A DNA stretch of 64,000 nt from Paraburkholderia phytofirmans PsJN. GTDB lineage: Bacteria > Pseudomonadota > Gammaproteobacteria > Burkholderiales > Burkholderiaceae. The stretch covers positions 1,240,001 to 1,304,000 of the forward strand of contig NC_010681.1 of assembly GCF_000020125.1 (NCBI RefSeq). The letters are read 5' to 3'. Each line of letters begins with the position of its first letter. Positions within the stretch are counted from its first letter, which is position 1. Both the position numbers and the translations under genes were made by a program. A model generated the notes under the pieces. The model searched no databases and was not told where the DNA came from. It worked only from the letters and a program-made list of their open reading frames with translations. This document shows, piece after piece, positions 45,586 to 53,671 of the stretch.

Positions 45586-46032
45586 TCAGCCGCGTTCCTC
45601 GAAGCTTGGCGCGTCGCTCTTCAACCACTCGACGAGCCGCTGCAAGACACCTTCGATATCGCGGTTGGCGCCACGCAATGCGCATTCCCATACCACCGCG
45701 ACGCGCCAGCCGCCGGCGAGCAACGCCGCGCAAACCTTGTCGTCGTTGCTGCGATTGCGGCCGATCTTGTCGCGCCAGAATTCCGGCCGCGTTTGCGGCC
45801 ATTTGAAAAGACGACAGTCGTGGCCGTGCCAGAAGCAGCCGTGCACCAGCACCACGGCGCGGTAGCGCGGCAAGACGATATCCGGGCGTCCGGGCAGATC
45901 GCGCGCATCCAGCCGGAAGCGAAAGCCCTGTCGATGCAGCAGGCTGCGGATCAGAATTTCCGGCTTGGTGTTGCGGCCGCGAATGCCGGACATCATCCGG
46001 CTGCGGGTTGCGCTATCGACGATATCGACCAT
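45586..46032 (-). CDS. vsr: Very short patch repair endonuclease
   Basis: The 148-residue enzyme begins MVDIVDSATRSRMMSGIRGRNTKPEILIRSLLHRQGFRFRLDARDLPGRPDIVLPRYRAVVLVHGCFWHGHDC. The Vsr signature is complete: RSRMMSGIRGRNTKPE, catalytic Asp in GRPDIV, and the zinc-binding/active-site HGCFWHGHDC. Vsr nicks 5' of T in T:G mismatches made by deamination of 5-methylcytosine, starting very short patch repair. It follows the C5 methyltransferase gene by 57 bases on the same strand, the usual dcm-vsr pairing. Confidence 0.95.
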   Translation of the reverse strand: MVDIVDSATRSRMMSGIRGRNTKPEILIRSLLHRQGFRFRLDARDLPGRPDIVLPRYRAVVLVHGCFWHGHDCRLFKWPQTRPEFWRDKIGRNRSNDDKVCAALLAGGWRVAVVWECALRGANRDIEGVLQRLVEWLKSDAPSFEERG

Positions 46033-46089
46033 CTCTTCTAGCGCTCAAACGATGGGTTGTTGCGCCGGCTATCCACGCCGACCGGCCGC

Positions 46090-47370
46090 TTACGCGTAGA
46101 GCGAGAGCGTTTGCTTCGAACCATGGCGAGTCTCCTCTGCGAGCAGGGCTTGCACATGCGGCAGCATGATGCGCGCCACTTCGCGCATCACCGGCATCAC
46201 GACGCTGTTGCCGAACTGCCGGTAGGCCTGCGTGTCGCTCACCGGGATTCGGAAGGTATCGGGAAAGCCCATCAGGCGCGCGCATTCACGCGGCGTGAGG
46301 CGGCGTGGACGCAGTGACTCGCCCTGATAGACCAGAATCTCGGAGCCGTCCTTGTGATAACGCGCCGACAGCGTGCGCGTCACGCTGGTCGGATAAGCCA
46401 TGCCGAAGCCGAAGCCGTTGCCCGCCGCGCGATGTTTCTCCGCGTAGTTCTGCAGGTAAGTCCAGAGATTCGGCGTGAGTGTGTACTTGGGCTGCACGCG
46501 TCGGCCGGCGTGATCGAAGAAACGGTCGTGGTCCCACGGCAGCACCGGCTCGCTGCCGTCCGTGCGATGCAGGATCGAGCCGAGACGCGGGCCGTCTTGC
46601 GGCAGGCGCAGGTCGTCCCACGAGAACGCAGTCTTGCCGCGAAAGCCGACGATGATGATCCGCTCCCGATGCTGCGGCGTGAAATGCTGGCCGTCGACCA
46701 CGCGATAGTGCACTTCGTAACCGAGTTCGTCGCGCAAGGTTTGCAGGATCACGTCGAAGGTGCGGCCCTTGTCGTGCGAGAGCAGGTTCTTCACGTTCTC
46801 CAACAGGAACGCGGCGGGGCGTTTAGCGGCAATGATTCGCGCGACGTCGAAAAAGAGCGTGCCTTGGGTCGTGCATTCGAACCCGTGCGGCCGGCCCAGC
46901 GCATTTTTCTTGCTCACGCCGGCGATCGAAAACGGCTGGCACGGAAAGCCGCCCAGCAGAACGTCGTGGCTCGGCACGTCTTCAGCCGGAAACGAGACGA
47001 TGTCGCCGATCAACGCATGCTCACCGCCGCCGGGATAATTCTCGCGATAGGTCTTGGTCGAAAAGTCGTTCCACTCGCTCGTAAAGACGCAGTCGCCGCC
47101 GTGCGCCTCGAACCCCATGCGAATCCCGCCGATGCCGGCAAACAGATCGATAAAGCGGAACTGGGCGTCGCCGCTCACGCTGCCGCGGGTCCGCGCGCGG
47201 TTTTGCAGCAGATCGCGCAAGGCCGGTTCCAGCATCGCCGGGCACTGCGTTTCGCCTTTTTCCCAGCGACGTACCGTCTTGATGTCCTTGCCGACATGCG
47301 CGGCGATTTCGCGTTGAGTGAAGCGGGCGCGCGCTTGCTTGAGCAGTGCGAGCGGTGCGGCGAGGGTCAC
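46090..47370 (-). CDS. dcm: DNA (cytosine-5)-methyltransferase with N-terminal HTH
   Basis: The 426-residue protein starts with a helix-turn-helix region (residues about 18-45, [23 protein letters not shown]), then the C5-methyltransferase motifs: [20 protein letters not shown] (I), [21 protein letters not shown] with catalytic Cys144 (IV), LLENVKNL (VI), RERIIIVGF (VIII), a target-recognition region and [20 protein letters not shown]...[10 protein letters not shown] (IX-X). The N-terminal HTH resembles that of M.EcoRII and M.SsoII, which bind their own promoters. A vsr gene follows and no restriction gene is linked, so it acts as a solitary Dcm-like enzyme. CCWGG specificity is possible but not shown. 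Confidence 0.93.
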   Translation of the reverse strand: MTLAAPLALLKQARARFTQREIAAHVGKDIKTVRRWEKGETQCPAMLEPALRDLLQNRARTRGSVSGDAQFRFIDLFAGIGGIRMGFEAHGGDCVFTSEWNDFSTKTYRENYPGGGEHALIGDIVSFPAEDVPSHDVLLGGFPCQPFSIAGVSKKNALGRPHGFECTTQGTLFFDVARIIAAKRPAAFLLENVKNLLSHDKGRTFDVILQTLRDELGYEVHYRVVDGQHFTPQHRERIIIVGFRGKTAFSWDDLRLPQDGPRLGSILHRTDGSEPVLPWDHDRFFDHAGRRVQPKYTLTPNLWTYLQNYAEKHRAAGNGFGFGMAYPTSVTRTLSARYHKDGSEILVYQGESLRPRRLTPRECARLMGFPDTFRIPVSDTQAYRQFGNSVVMPVMREVARIMLPHVQALLAEETRHGSKQTLSLYA

Positions 47371-47439
47371 GGGTGTCCTTGCTGGGAATTTTTGCGGACA
47401 TTATGACCTAAGGTCGTCCCATTTCCCTATTTTTTGCGT

Positions 47440-47595
47440 CGCTTGGGCAGAAAATTTCCGGGTCGGGAACGCCGGCACAGAGCAAATGCGCGGCTAAACG
47501 TGGCTGTCACAGTTGCGCGTGTACGCTTGCGGCGTGACGCGAATCCCCGCGTTGCGACGTGTTGAGGCCGCGACTTTGGTTCGCGGCCTTTTTTT
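47440..47595 (+). ncRNA. Candidate small RNA ending at an orphan intrinsic terminator
   Basis: A strong plus-strand terminator lies at 47565-47595 (AGGCCGCGA / TCGCGGCCT stem, 7-base loop, then seven T). No plus-strand gene precedes it: the upstream region to 47370 has no coding frame, and both neighbours read on the minus strand. The stretch before it can form further hairpins, for example GACGCG/CGCGTT near 47536-47553. Promoter-like A/T-rich sequence is present around 47395-47455. The 5' end given is a guess; only the 3' end is well defined. Confidence 0.4.
47565..47595 (+). terminator. Orphan Rho-independent terminator, plus strand only
   Basis: AGGCCGCGA at 47565-47573 pairs with TCGCGGCCT at 47581-47589 and is followed by TTTTTT. 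On the minus strand the hairpin is not followed by a T-run, so it does not serve the gene at 47655-47981. Confidence 0.8.
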
Positions 47596-47654
47596 AACTC
47601 GCGTGTACGGAATGCCGCCGGCCCGGAAAGAGCTGGGTTCAGGCTCCCGGCGTG

Positions 47655-47981
47655 TCAGGCCGGGTGGCTGGCGCTGGCCGGGTAGGGCGGCGGGAACAAC
47701 GCGGCAGTGGCTGGCGCCAATGCGTCCCACGCCAGTTGAGGTTCGGCTTCGTATTGATCGAGCTGGAGTAGGAGGCTGTCGACCGTGCACAGTTGCGCGT
47801 GGGACAAGCTGCCGGCGTCGAGCAACTGGTAGAGACGCTTGCGCCAATATCCGGCCGGCAGGATCGGGCCGCCCAGGTCGCCGTGTAAAGACGGCCGCAT
47901 CACACGCGCAATGTGCGCAATGTCGCGATCGACCAGTGCGGCTTGAGATGATCCCGAAAGCGTGATGGGTGTGCGGTCCAT
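47655..47981 (-). CDS. Conserved hypothetical protein (108 aa)
   Basis: The product begins MDRTPITLSGSSQAALVDRDIAHIARVMRPSLHGD and has GYWRKRLYQLLDAGSLSHAQLCTVDSLLLQLDQYEAE, a mostly helical, soluble small protein. AAGGAGAAG precedes the ATG at 47981 (reading on the minus strand). Codon use fits the core genome. I do not recognise a domain. It stands alone and diverges from the CsbD gene. Confidence 0.72.
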   Translation of the reverse strand: MDRTPITLSGSSQAALVDRDIAHIARVMRPSLHGDLGGPILPAGYWRKRLYQLLDAGSLSHAQLCTVDSLLLQLDQYEAEPQLAWDALAPATAALFPPPYPASASHPA

Positions 47982-48157
47982 GGCTTCTCCTTGGCACCTT
48001 TACGGCAGGCTGTGGCGGGACTTTAGGCCTGATTGAAAATATTTTTTCGCGGTGCGTGCGAGAGAAAACCTGGCGGCGCGCAGGCACGGGCACACCCGTT
48101 GCTCAGTCTGGATACTGGCGTAATGTCGCGCCGGCATTCCAAATAGTGGAGCCGAAA

Positions 48158-48349
48158 ATGAACAAGGACCAGGTGAAGGGCGTGGCCGAGCAAGTCAAGG
48201 GCAAGGTCAACGAAGCGGTCGGCAAGGCCACGGACAACCCGGGTAAGGAAATCAAGGGCGACCTGCAACAAGGCGCGGGCAAGGTGCAGAAGGCCTATGG
48301 CGACGCTAAGGAAGACGCCAAGGACAACGCCAAGCGCAACGCGCCGTAA
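48158..48349 (+). CDS. CsbD-like stress protein
   Basis: ATG 48158 with GGAG upstream gives 63 residues: MNKDQVKGVAEQVKGKVNEAVGK, then GKEIKGDLQQGAGKVQKAYGDAKEDAKDNAK. This is the short, Lys/Gly/Ala-rich, Trp- and Cys-free CsbD family (YjbJ in E. coli), abundant in stationary phase and under general stress, of unknown mechanism. The helical amphipathic repeat of KG-x-x-KE type is obvious. A terminator follows at 48374. Single-gene unit. Confidence 0.92.
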   Translation: MNKDQVKGVAEQVKGKVNEAVGKATDNPGKEIKGDLQQGAGKVQKAYGDAKEDAKDNAKRNAP

Positions 48350-48373
48350 TCTGGCTTGCGACGGGGCGACGGA

Positions 48374-48394
48374 GAAGGCGCTACGGCGCCTTTT
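48374..48394 (+). terminator. Rho-independent terminator after CsbD gene
   Basis: AAGGCGC and GCGCCTT pair around a short CTACG-type loop, followed by TTTCCTTTT. It lies 25 bases after the CsbD stop codon. Confidence 0.75.
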
Positions 48395-48541
48395 CCTTTT
48401 GCCGACGCTTTTGCGTCGTACAAGGACTTTTTCGACCGATGGCGGATATTGCCTGGGAGTAACCCGGGGTTGGCGTCGGGAGCATTCCGCATGCGGTGCG
48501 CCGCCTTTAGACTTGGCGCATCCAATGCGGAGACGGCGCCC

Positions 48542-48763
48542 ATGACACCCGAAAAAATTCTTTCGATGTTCGAGCGGCAGTACCTCGAGGGCAAAACGCC
48601 CGTCGACCTGGAGCAGACTTGCGCGAGCTTCGCCAGTTGGCTGGCGGCGGCTTGGGACCTGCTCGACGGCGAGCAGAAGACGCTGTTGCTGAGCGTCGGC
48701 GCCTCCTTGTGGCGCGAAGGTTATAACTTGCGCGCCGGTACGGCGACCAAAGATTTGTGGTAA
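48542..48763 (+). CDS. Small hypothetical protein (73 aa)
   Basis: ATG 48542 opens MTPEKILSMFERQYLEGKTPVDLEQTCASFASWLAAAWDLLDGEQKTLLL, ending GYNLRAGTATKDLW. It is a soluble helical protein with two Trp-containing segments. The frame is open upstream to 48356, but that part overlaps the CsbD terminator and is not protein-like. No strong ribosome binding site is visible (GGAGA about 11 bases upstream). I do not know the family. Confidence 0.65.
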   Translation: MTPEKILSMFERQYLEGKTPVDLEQTCASFASWLAAAWDLLDGEQKTLLLSVGASLWREGYNLRAGTATKDLW

Positions 48764-48988
48764 GTGCCGGTTAGCGTGCGCGTTTTGCGTACGCGAGCGG
48801 CCGGTTACGGGTGGACTGTAAAACCTTGCGTGTCGATATGAGCGTTGGGCCACGCGCGCACGCGTTGCGCCGAGTCGGTTTATATTTGGCGATCTTGCGT
48901 TGGCGCTTCGCCGCCGGTCGTCCGGCCGGCTGCCGAGGCCCGATTCTCTTTTCAAGTCGCCACATTCGCACAAGGGTTACACCGCCAC

Positions 48989-49696
48989 ATGACCGAACTA
49001 TCCGCTTTTCCGATCACGAAGAAATGGCCTGCCGAGCATCCGGACCGGATTCAGCTCTACTCGCTGCCCACGCCCAATGGCGTGAAGGTGTCGATCATGC
49101 TCGAAGAAACGGGCTTGCCGTACGAGCCGCATCTCGTGCGCTTCGATACCAACGATCAGATGTCGCCGGAGTTCATGTCGCTCAATCCGAACAACAAGAT
49201 TCCGGCGATCATCGACCCGAACGGGCCTGACGGCAAGCCGTTGCCGCTGTTCGAATCCGGCGCGATCCTGCTTTATATCGCGGACAAGAGCGGCCAGTTG
49301 ATTCCGCAGGATGCCGCCGGCCGCTATGAAGCGATCCAGTGGGTCATGTTCCAGATGGGCGGCATCGGGCCGATGTTCGGGCAGGTCGGCTTCTTTCACA
49401 AGTTCGCCGGCAAGGAGTATGAAGGCAAGCGTCCGCGCGATCGCTATATCGGCGAAGCGAAGCGCTTGCTCGGCGTATTGGATCGGCAACTCGAAGGACG
49501 TGACTGGATTCTGGGCGACGCGTACTCAATCGCCGATATCGCTACATTTCCCTGGGTGCGTAATCTGATCGGTTTCTATGAAGCGGGCGATCTCGTCGGC
49601 ATTCAGGACTTCCCGAACGTGACGCGCGTGTTGGAGGCGTTCGTCGCGCGTCCGGCCGTGGCGAGGGGACTCGATATTCCTAAGCGTCCGTCGTAA
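48989..49696 (+). CDS. Glutathione S-transferase (YghU/YfcG-like, Nu class)
   Basis: From ATG 48989 the protein has 235 residues. It starts PDRIQLYSLPTPNGVKVSIMLEETGLPYEPHLVRFDTNDQMSPEFMSLNPNNKIPAI, with the TPNGVK active-site stretch and NPNNKIPAI cis-Pro motif typical of disulfide-bond reductase GSTs (YfcG/YghU), then FESGAILLYIADKSGQLIP. The alpha domain has WVMFQMGGIGPMFGQVGFF and YSIADIATFPWVRN. These enzymes reduce disulfides with two glutathione molecules. The start is chosen by family alignment; the upstream open frame to 48845 is not family-like. A single gene without a partner. Confidence 0.92.
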   Translation: MTELSAFPITKKWPAEHPDRIQLYSLPTPNGVKVSIMLEETGLPYEPHLVRFDTNDQMSPEFMSLNPNNKIPAIIDPNGPDGKPLPLFESGAILLYIADKSGQLIPQDAAGRYEAIQWVMFQMGGIGPMFGQVGFFHKFAGKEYEGKRPRDRYIGEAKRLLGVLDRQLEGRDWILGDAYSIADIATFPWVRNLIGFYEAGDLVGIQDFPNVTRVLEAFVARPAVARGLDIPKRPS

Positions 49697-50157
49697 TCGA
49701 TTTATGCGGCTGGGCGGCGAGTTTCGTCGGCCGGCCGTCGTTTAGCCTGGACCCGCCGCGCGTTCTTCTGCGTGGATTTCGCGGCGCCTCTCTGGCTTCC
49801 GTTTTTACACCCATCGCTGCGCGACGGAGCAAAGATTTCCGCGCGGGTAGCAAGACCGGCTCGACATTTCGTTGCAGGCGTTGGGTTACCCACTTACGCC
49901 GTTAGCTGCGGCGCTCATTATTGCAAAGGTCCTCACGGCAGCAGTCCGTGGCCATATCAATGGCGCTCACATTAGTCCCTGATTTGCCGTCGAGAGACGG
50001 GCGATGCAATTGCGATTTGCGTGACGGCGAAAACTTGACGATGGCGTGAATCGCCGCCGCGGCAAGAAATAAAGTCGGCAGCGAGTTGATTGCATCGACG
50101 GTCGTGTAAGACGTGCTAAGTTGCACTGTTGCCTGTTCTAACGCCGAGAGGTAGTTC
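49697..50157. other. Intergenic, 461 bp
   Basis: Between the GST gene and the methyltransferase gene. Two short minus-strand frames (49702-49893 and 49902-50159) occur, but neither has a ribosome binding site or a recognisable sequence. The second half has lower GC than the flanks, and GAGAGG before 50158 serves the methyltransferase gene. No RNA or repeat found. Confidence 0.4.
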
Positions 50158-51231
50158 ATGAATCTGGTTACGACGCTGCGCCGCGGGCATCTACTGAAAC
50201 ATACTGATCTATCGGGAATCGGCCTCGAGATAGGACCGTATGATCAGCCGACCGTCTTCAAGTCGGAAGCGGACGTGCGATATCTGGACTGGAAAGACAG
50301 GGAGCAACTGGTTCGCGAATGCACGCACCCGGACATGATCGTCGACATACCCGAAATCGACTACGTGGTGCATTCGAATCGGTACGGCGAGTACATCAGC
50401 GATAAGTTCGACTACGTTATCGCGAATCATGTGATGGAGCACGCCCCCAACATGATTCAATGGCTAGCCGATCTATGCGACATGATGCGGCCCGGCGGAG
50501 TGCTGTTTTTAGCATTGCCCGACAAGAAGTTCAGTTTCGACAAATACAGGCCGGATACGGCGCTAAGTCATTTCGTGGCCGAGTATGTTGCCGGTGTCGA
50601 GGACATTCCGCGCGAACATCAAATCGAATGCGAGATCTATTACGACGAAGCATTCGTCAACAAGCCAATGCACGTGGCCGATAAGCTCGATATGAACCGT
50701 ATCCGGCACAAGCTGGAGGCACCTCCGCATGTCGGTATTCACAGCCACGTTTTCGAGAGCGGCACGATCGAGTCCAAAGTCCTGAAGCCGATCCTGATGA
50801 TGGGTTTCCTCGAATTCAATCTCGTCGATTTTGTGCCGGCGCTCGGCGAAACCGGCGGAGAGATGATCATTGTGCTTCGCAAGGAAACGCCTCGCGTGGA
50901 ACTTACGACCGAGGAGTTCTACAGCGCCCCGGTGGATGCCGAGCTGGCGGCGCGCGCGATCGAGACAGCGGAGCGCCTCGCTGAGGCCGAGGCAGCCCTT
51001 GAGGAAGCGCGGCAGAAGGTTGCGACGACGCAGGAGCAGGTTGTGACAATGCAGGAGACGGTTGCAGCTATGCAGGAAAAGGTTGTCGCGATGCAGGAAG
51101 AGATTGCATCGAGGACTTCGACGATCAGCGCGCTCCAGTCGTCGACATCCTGGCGAATCACGGCGCCGTTGCGCGCGGCGGTGACCAGGCTTCGAGGGCT
51201 CGGCTCGAAAGGGCGCGACATATCGTATTGA
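50158..51231 (+). CDS. SAM-dependent methyltransferase with C-terminal coiled coil
   Basis: The 357-residue protein has a class-I methyltransferase fold: GIGLEIGPYDQPTV (motif I, LEIGPY), a FDYVIANHVMEHAPNMIQWLADLCDMMRPGGVLFLALPDKKFSFD block. From about residue 262 a coiled coil follows, with repeats such as VVTMQETVAAMQEKVVAMQEEI. The last 35 residues, SALQSSTSWRITAPLRAAVTRLRG, match the SxSWRxTxPLR tail seen in many polysaccharide-cluster glycosyl- and methyltransferases. It probably methylates a surface glycan, with the coiled coil as length control or oligomerisation element. Codons are more A/T-rich than in neighbours, and no other glycan gene is nearby, so it looks acquired. Confidence 0.85.
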   Translation: MNLVTTLRRGHLLKHTDLSGIGLEIGPYDQPTVFKSEADVRYLDWKDREQLVRECTHPDMIVDIPEIDYVVHSNRYGEYISDKFDYVIANHVMEHAPNMIQWLADLCDMMRPGGVLFLALPDKKFSFDKYRPDTALSHFVAEYVAGVEDIPREHQIECEIYYDEAFVNKPMHVADKLDMNRIRHKLEAPPHVGIHSHVFESGTIESKVLKPILMMGFLEFNLVDFVPALGETGGEMIIVLRKETPRVELTTEEFYSAPVDAELAARAIETAERLAEAEAALEEARQKVATTQEQVVTMQETVAAMQEKVVAMQEEIASRTSTISALQSSTSWRITAPLRAAVTRLRGLGSKGRDISY

Positions 51232-51388
51232 ATGTGCGCGCAGGTTCGGGCCTGGTTGTCGATTTTCTATGGCTCATTGCCGTCGCGCGATCGATGCAGA
51301 GTGTTCTCTCTCGAGATTGCTGGCACCAGTACATCGCTTCTTTGTATGATATTTCCGTAGACACCCTTCACCATTTGTCGGAGTTGCA

Positions 51389-51607
51389 ATGAAACCGATC
51401 AAATTGCGTGTGCCGCGCGAGGAAGCCGCCGACCTGCCGGACGATCTCACTGCGTGGGCGAGCGTCTCCGGGGTCGATCCCGGACTGACTGTATTGAGCG
51501 AGCCTGGCTCTGCGACCGACAGTAGCTTGCCGGTCTTGTATCAGATCTACGTGAGCCAAAGCTTTTTCGAGCAGTTTCCGGAATGGCGCATGTATATCGA
51601 GCAGTAA
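51389..51607 (+). CDS. Small hypothetical protein (72 aa)
   Basis: ATG 51389 follows GGAG by 7 bases. The product MKPIKLRVPREEAADLPDDLTAWASVSGVDPGL..., ending FFEQFPEWRMYIEQ, is acidic and soluble, with no recognised domain. A terminator follows at 51781. The gap of 157 bases from the methyltransferase gene leaves cotranscription open. Confidence 0.6.
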   Translation: MKPIKLRVPREEAADLPDDLTAWASVSGVDPGLTVLSEPGSATDSSLPVLYQIYVSQSFFEQFPEWRMYIEQ

Positions 51608-51931
51608 CGGATCACGGCCTTTATCACTGATGTGCACGCGCCCGCGCGGAGCGAAATGGTGCGGCTGTATGGCCGGCCGGCCGGCCGCAACCCTCATACG
51701 AAATCCCTGGTTATATTTGGCGACAGGTATCTGTAAGATAACGATTCGCATCAGCGCCCCGGGCGCGGTGTGTGTGTTTTAGCCGCAGCATTGCTGCGGC
51801 TTTTTTTTGCTCAGTTTTTTTCGCGCGGCGTCTCTGGGCGGGAATGGTGTTTTCCCTGGCGTTTCGTCCTAGGGCATGGCGGTTGCGCGATGTTCACCGC
51901 ATACGCGGACCGTCGCGTCAGGAGAGTGATC
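51608..51931. other. Intergenic, 324 bp, with terminator
   Basis: This holds an intrinsic terminator at 51781-51808 and, after it, the upstream region of the small gene at 51932. A CCGGCCGGCCGG run (51672-51684) is a perfect GC palindrome. The T-rich stretch after the terminator (51801-51822) is notable but not explained. Confidence 0.5.
51781..51808 (+). terminator. Rho-independent terminator
   Basis: AGCCGCAGC (51781-51789) and GCTGCGGCT (51793-51801) pair around ATT; a run of eight T follows. It terminates plus-strand transcription from the 51389 gene or the methyltransferase. Confidence 0.85.
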
Positions 51932-52246
51932 ATGGCTTGCCAATCCTATGCACCGTATCGCGGGTTCGGGATCGACGTTCAGGTCACGACCGGGAAGACG
52001 TTGTGTTTGCACAATGTCGGACGCCGGTACAAGGTGTCCTGGACTATCAGTTCGTCCAGTCAGCCCGCACAGAAGGTTGCGAGTTTTCCAGAGCAACTCG
52101 AATTTATGTCTGAGCAAGATGCGTTCAGATATGCCGAGAAGCGAGCGCAGACGTTCATCGACTGCATGCTCTCGGGGAATTCGGCTATTTCATCTGGTTG
52201 TGATGCGGGCGTTGGGGCCGTTCGCACGGAAGCGCCGCGCGTTTGA
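51932..52246 (+). CDS. Hypothetical protein (104 aa)
   Basis: ATG 51932 with AGGAGAG about 9 bases upstream. MACQSYAPYRGFGIDVQVTTGKTLCLHNVGRRYKVSWTISSS starts a small beta-rich protein; then FPEQLEFMSEQDAFRYAEKRAQTFIDCML is helical. The upstream open frame from 51770 is not protein-like. I recognise no domain with certainty. It is a single gene between the terminator and the YoaK-like gene. Confidence 0.65.
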   Translation: MACQSYAPYRGFGIDVQVTTGKTLCLHNVGRRYKVSWTISSSSQPAQKVASFPEQLEFMSEQDAFRYAEKRAQTFIDCMLSGNSAISSGCDAGVGAVRTEAPRV

Positions 52247-52432
52247 AGGGGATGGCGCGGTGCGGCGCGTCGTGCGTAGGGACATTTCAAGAGTCATTGC
52301 TTCCTTGTAGCTGCGGTGGCCCGGGCCGGCAGCGGAATGCCATGCTTGATGCCATTCTCGCGCGTGCTACGATCTTTGGCGCCAGGCCGTCCGACGGACG
52401 GTACGCACAAGCGGCACAAGTGAGCGCTCAGA

Positions 52433-53179
52433 ATGCCCATCAATTATCTTCGTGGCTTTACGGCACCGGAACGTACCGACGTGACGAACCGTCGTTTGGG
52501 GCGTTCACTGGCGTTTGTCGCCGGGGCGGCTAATGCGGGCGGATTTCTGGCCGTTGGCCAGTACACTTCGCACATGTCCGGGATCGTCTCGTCGCTGGCT
52601 GATAATGCCGTGCTTGGCGAGGCGGGCCTCTTCGTTTCGGGGCTCAGTTCGCTTTTTTCGTTCCTTGTTGGCGCGGCTGCGTCTGCGATCCTGATCAATT
52701 GGGGTCGCCGGCGGAATCTGCACAGCATCTACGCGACACCGCTCGCGATTGAAGCCATTCTGCTGCTGTGCTTCGGGCTGCTCGGCTCGAACCTTGAACA
52801 TCATCGGTTTCTTTTCGTGCCTGCCACCGTCTGCGTCCTGTGCTTTGTTATGGGTCTGCAGAACGCGATGATCACGAAGATTTCGCGATCGGAGATTCGT
52901 ACGACTCACGTTACCGGCCTGGTAACGGATGTCGGTATCGAACTGGGCAAGATGCTCTACTGGAATTCACCGTCGATTGCCGGGGAAGGGGCCGTCAGGG
53001 CGGATAAGCAGAAACTCGCGCTGCTTGGCTCGCTGCTGCTTTCGTTTATTGCCGGGGGGGTGGCGGGGGCCGTCGGGTTTAAATATCTTGGATTTATAGC
53101 GAGTGTGCCGCTCGCTATTGTTCTGCTGACGCTAGCTGTTGTGCCTTTGGTCGATGATGTGCGTGGTGTGCGCTGCTAG
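52433..53179 (+). CDS. YoaK-family (DUF1275) membrane protein
   Basis: The 248-residue inner-membrane protein has about six hydrophobic helices. Diagnostic features are LAFVAGAANAGGFLAVGQYTSHMSGIVSSLAD, then FLVGAAASAILINWGRRR, and GLQNAMITKISRSEIRTTHVTGLVTDVGIELG. The NAMITK...TTHVTG block is the family signature. YoaK proteins are of unknown function; they may be small-molecule transporters or regulators of surface properties. It is the last chromosomal gene before the tRNA-Arg and prophage. Confidence 0.9.
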   Translation: MPINYLRGFTAPERTDVTNRRLGRSLAFVAGAANAGGFLAVGQYTSHMSGIVSSLADNAVLGEAGLFVSGLSSLFSFLVGAAASAILINWGRRRNLHSIYATPLAIEAILLLCFGLLGSNLEHHRFLFVPATVCVLCFVMGLQNAMITKISRSEIRTTHVTGLVTDVGIELGKMLYWNSPSIAGEGAVRADKQKLALLGSLLLSFIAGGVAGAVGFKYLGFIASVPLAIVLLTLAVVPLVDDVRGVRC

Positions 53180-53379
53180 GGCGCATTTTGTGATTCGTTG
53201 ATGGGATATTGAACTGCGTTTTGCATGCCGAGCATTTCATGGGCTTGACGCGTCTATGCGCCGGCTTTGCTGCAAGTGGCTGCTCCTCGCCGGCGCACCC
53301 GTTGGTACAGTCACAGGCACCAATTGGACCTTGAAGGGCTTGCTGGGAAAGGGTTTCGGCCGAGTTGCCGCCGAGTTCC

Positions 53380-53454
53380 TGGTCCCCCTGACAGGAATCG
53401 AACCTGTATCTAGCGCTTAGGAGGCACTTGTTCTATCCATTGAACTACAGGGAG
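53380..53454 (-). tRNA. tRNA-Arg (anticodon CCU)
   Basis: Read on the minus strand, the acceptor CTCCCTG pairs with CAGGGGG (one G-T), the D arm is GTTC/GAAC, the anticodon stem AGTGC/GCGCT closes the loop CTCCTAA with CCU as anticodon, and the T arm is ACAGG-TTCGATT-CCTGT. A discriminator A and a genome-encoded CCA follow (53380-53382). CCU reads AGG arginine codons, a frequent integration site for phages. Its 3' end points away from the integrase, and the DNA upstream of its 5' end shows no clear -10/-35 pair. Confidence 0.92.
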
Positions 53455-53579
53455 ATGGATATTGACAATGGGAGCACCGGAGCCTTGCTGCTACTGGCTT
53501 CCGCGTTGTCCCGTGGGCGTTTCCGGCTTTTTTTGCTTCACCCTAAATGAAGCACCGTGACAGCCTGTGAATCCCCGTT

Positions 53580-53652
53580 TGTAGCAGTCAGTGCTACACT
53601 TTTGCTACAAATTGACCCTGTAGCAGTCGGAAGTGATCTGGCACTGCTACAG
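53580..53652. repeat. Five TGTAGCA/TGCTACA repeats upstream of integrase
   Basis: The heptamer occurs at 53580, 53592, 53603, 53619 and 53645 in both orientations. The first pair forms the perfect palindrome TGTAGCAGTCAGTGCTACA (53580-53598); a wider pair forms the 10-bp inverted repeat CTGTAGCAGT / ACTGCTACAG (53618-53627 and 53643-53652), 20 bases before the integrase ATG. The arrangement fits integrase arm-type or excisionase sites, or an operator controlling the integrase gene. Confidence 0.7.
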
Positions 53653-53671
53653 TTTCCGAGCGGGGTATCAC

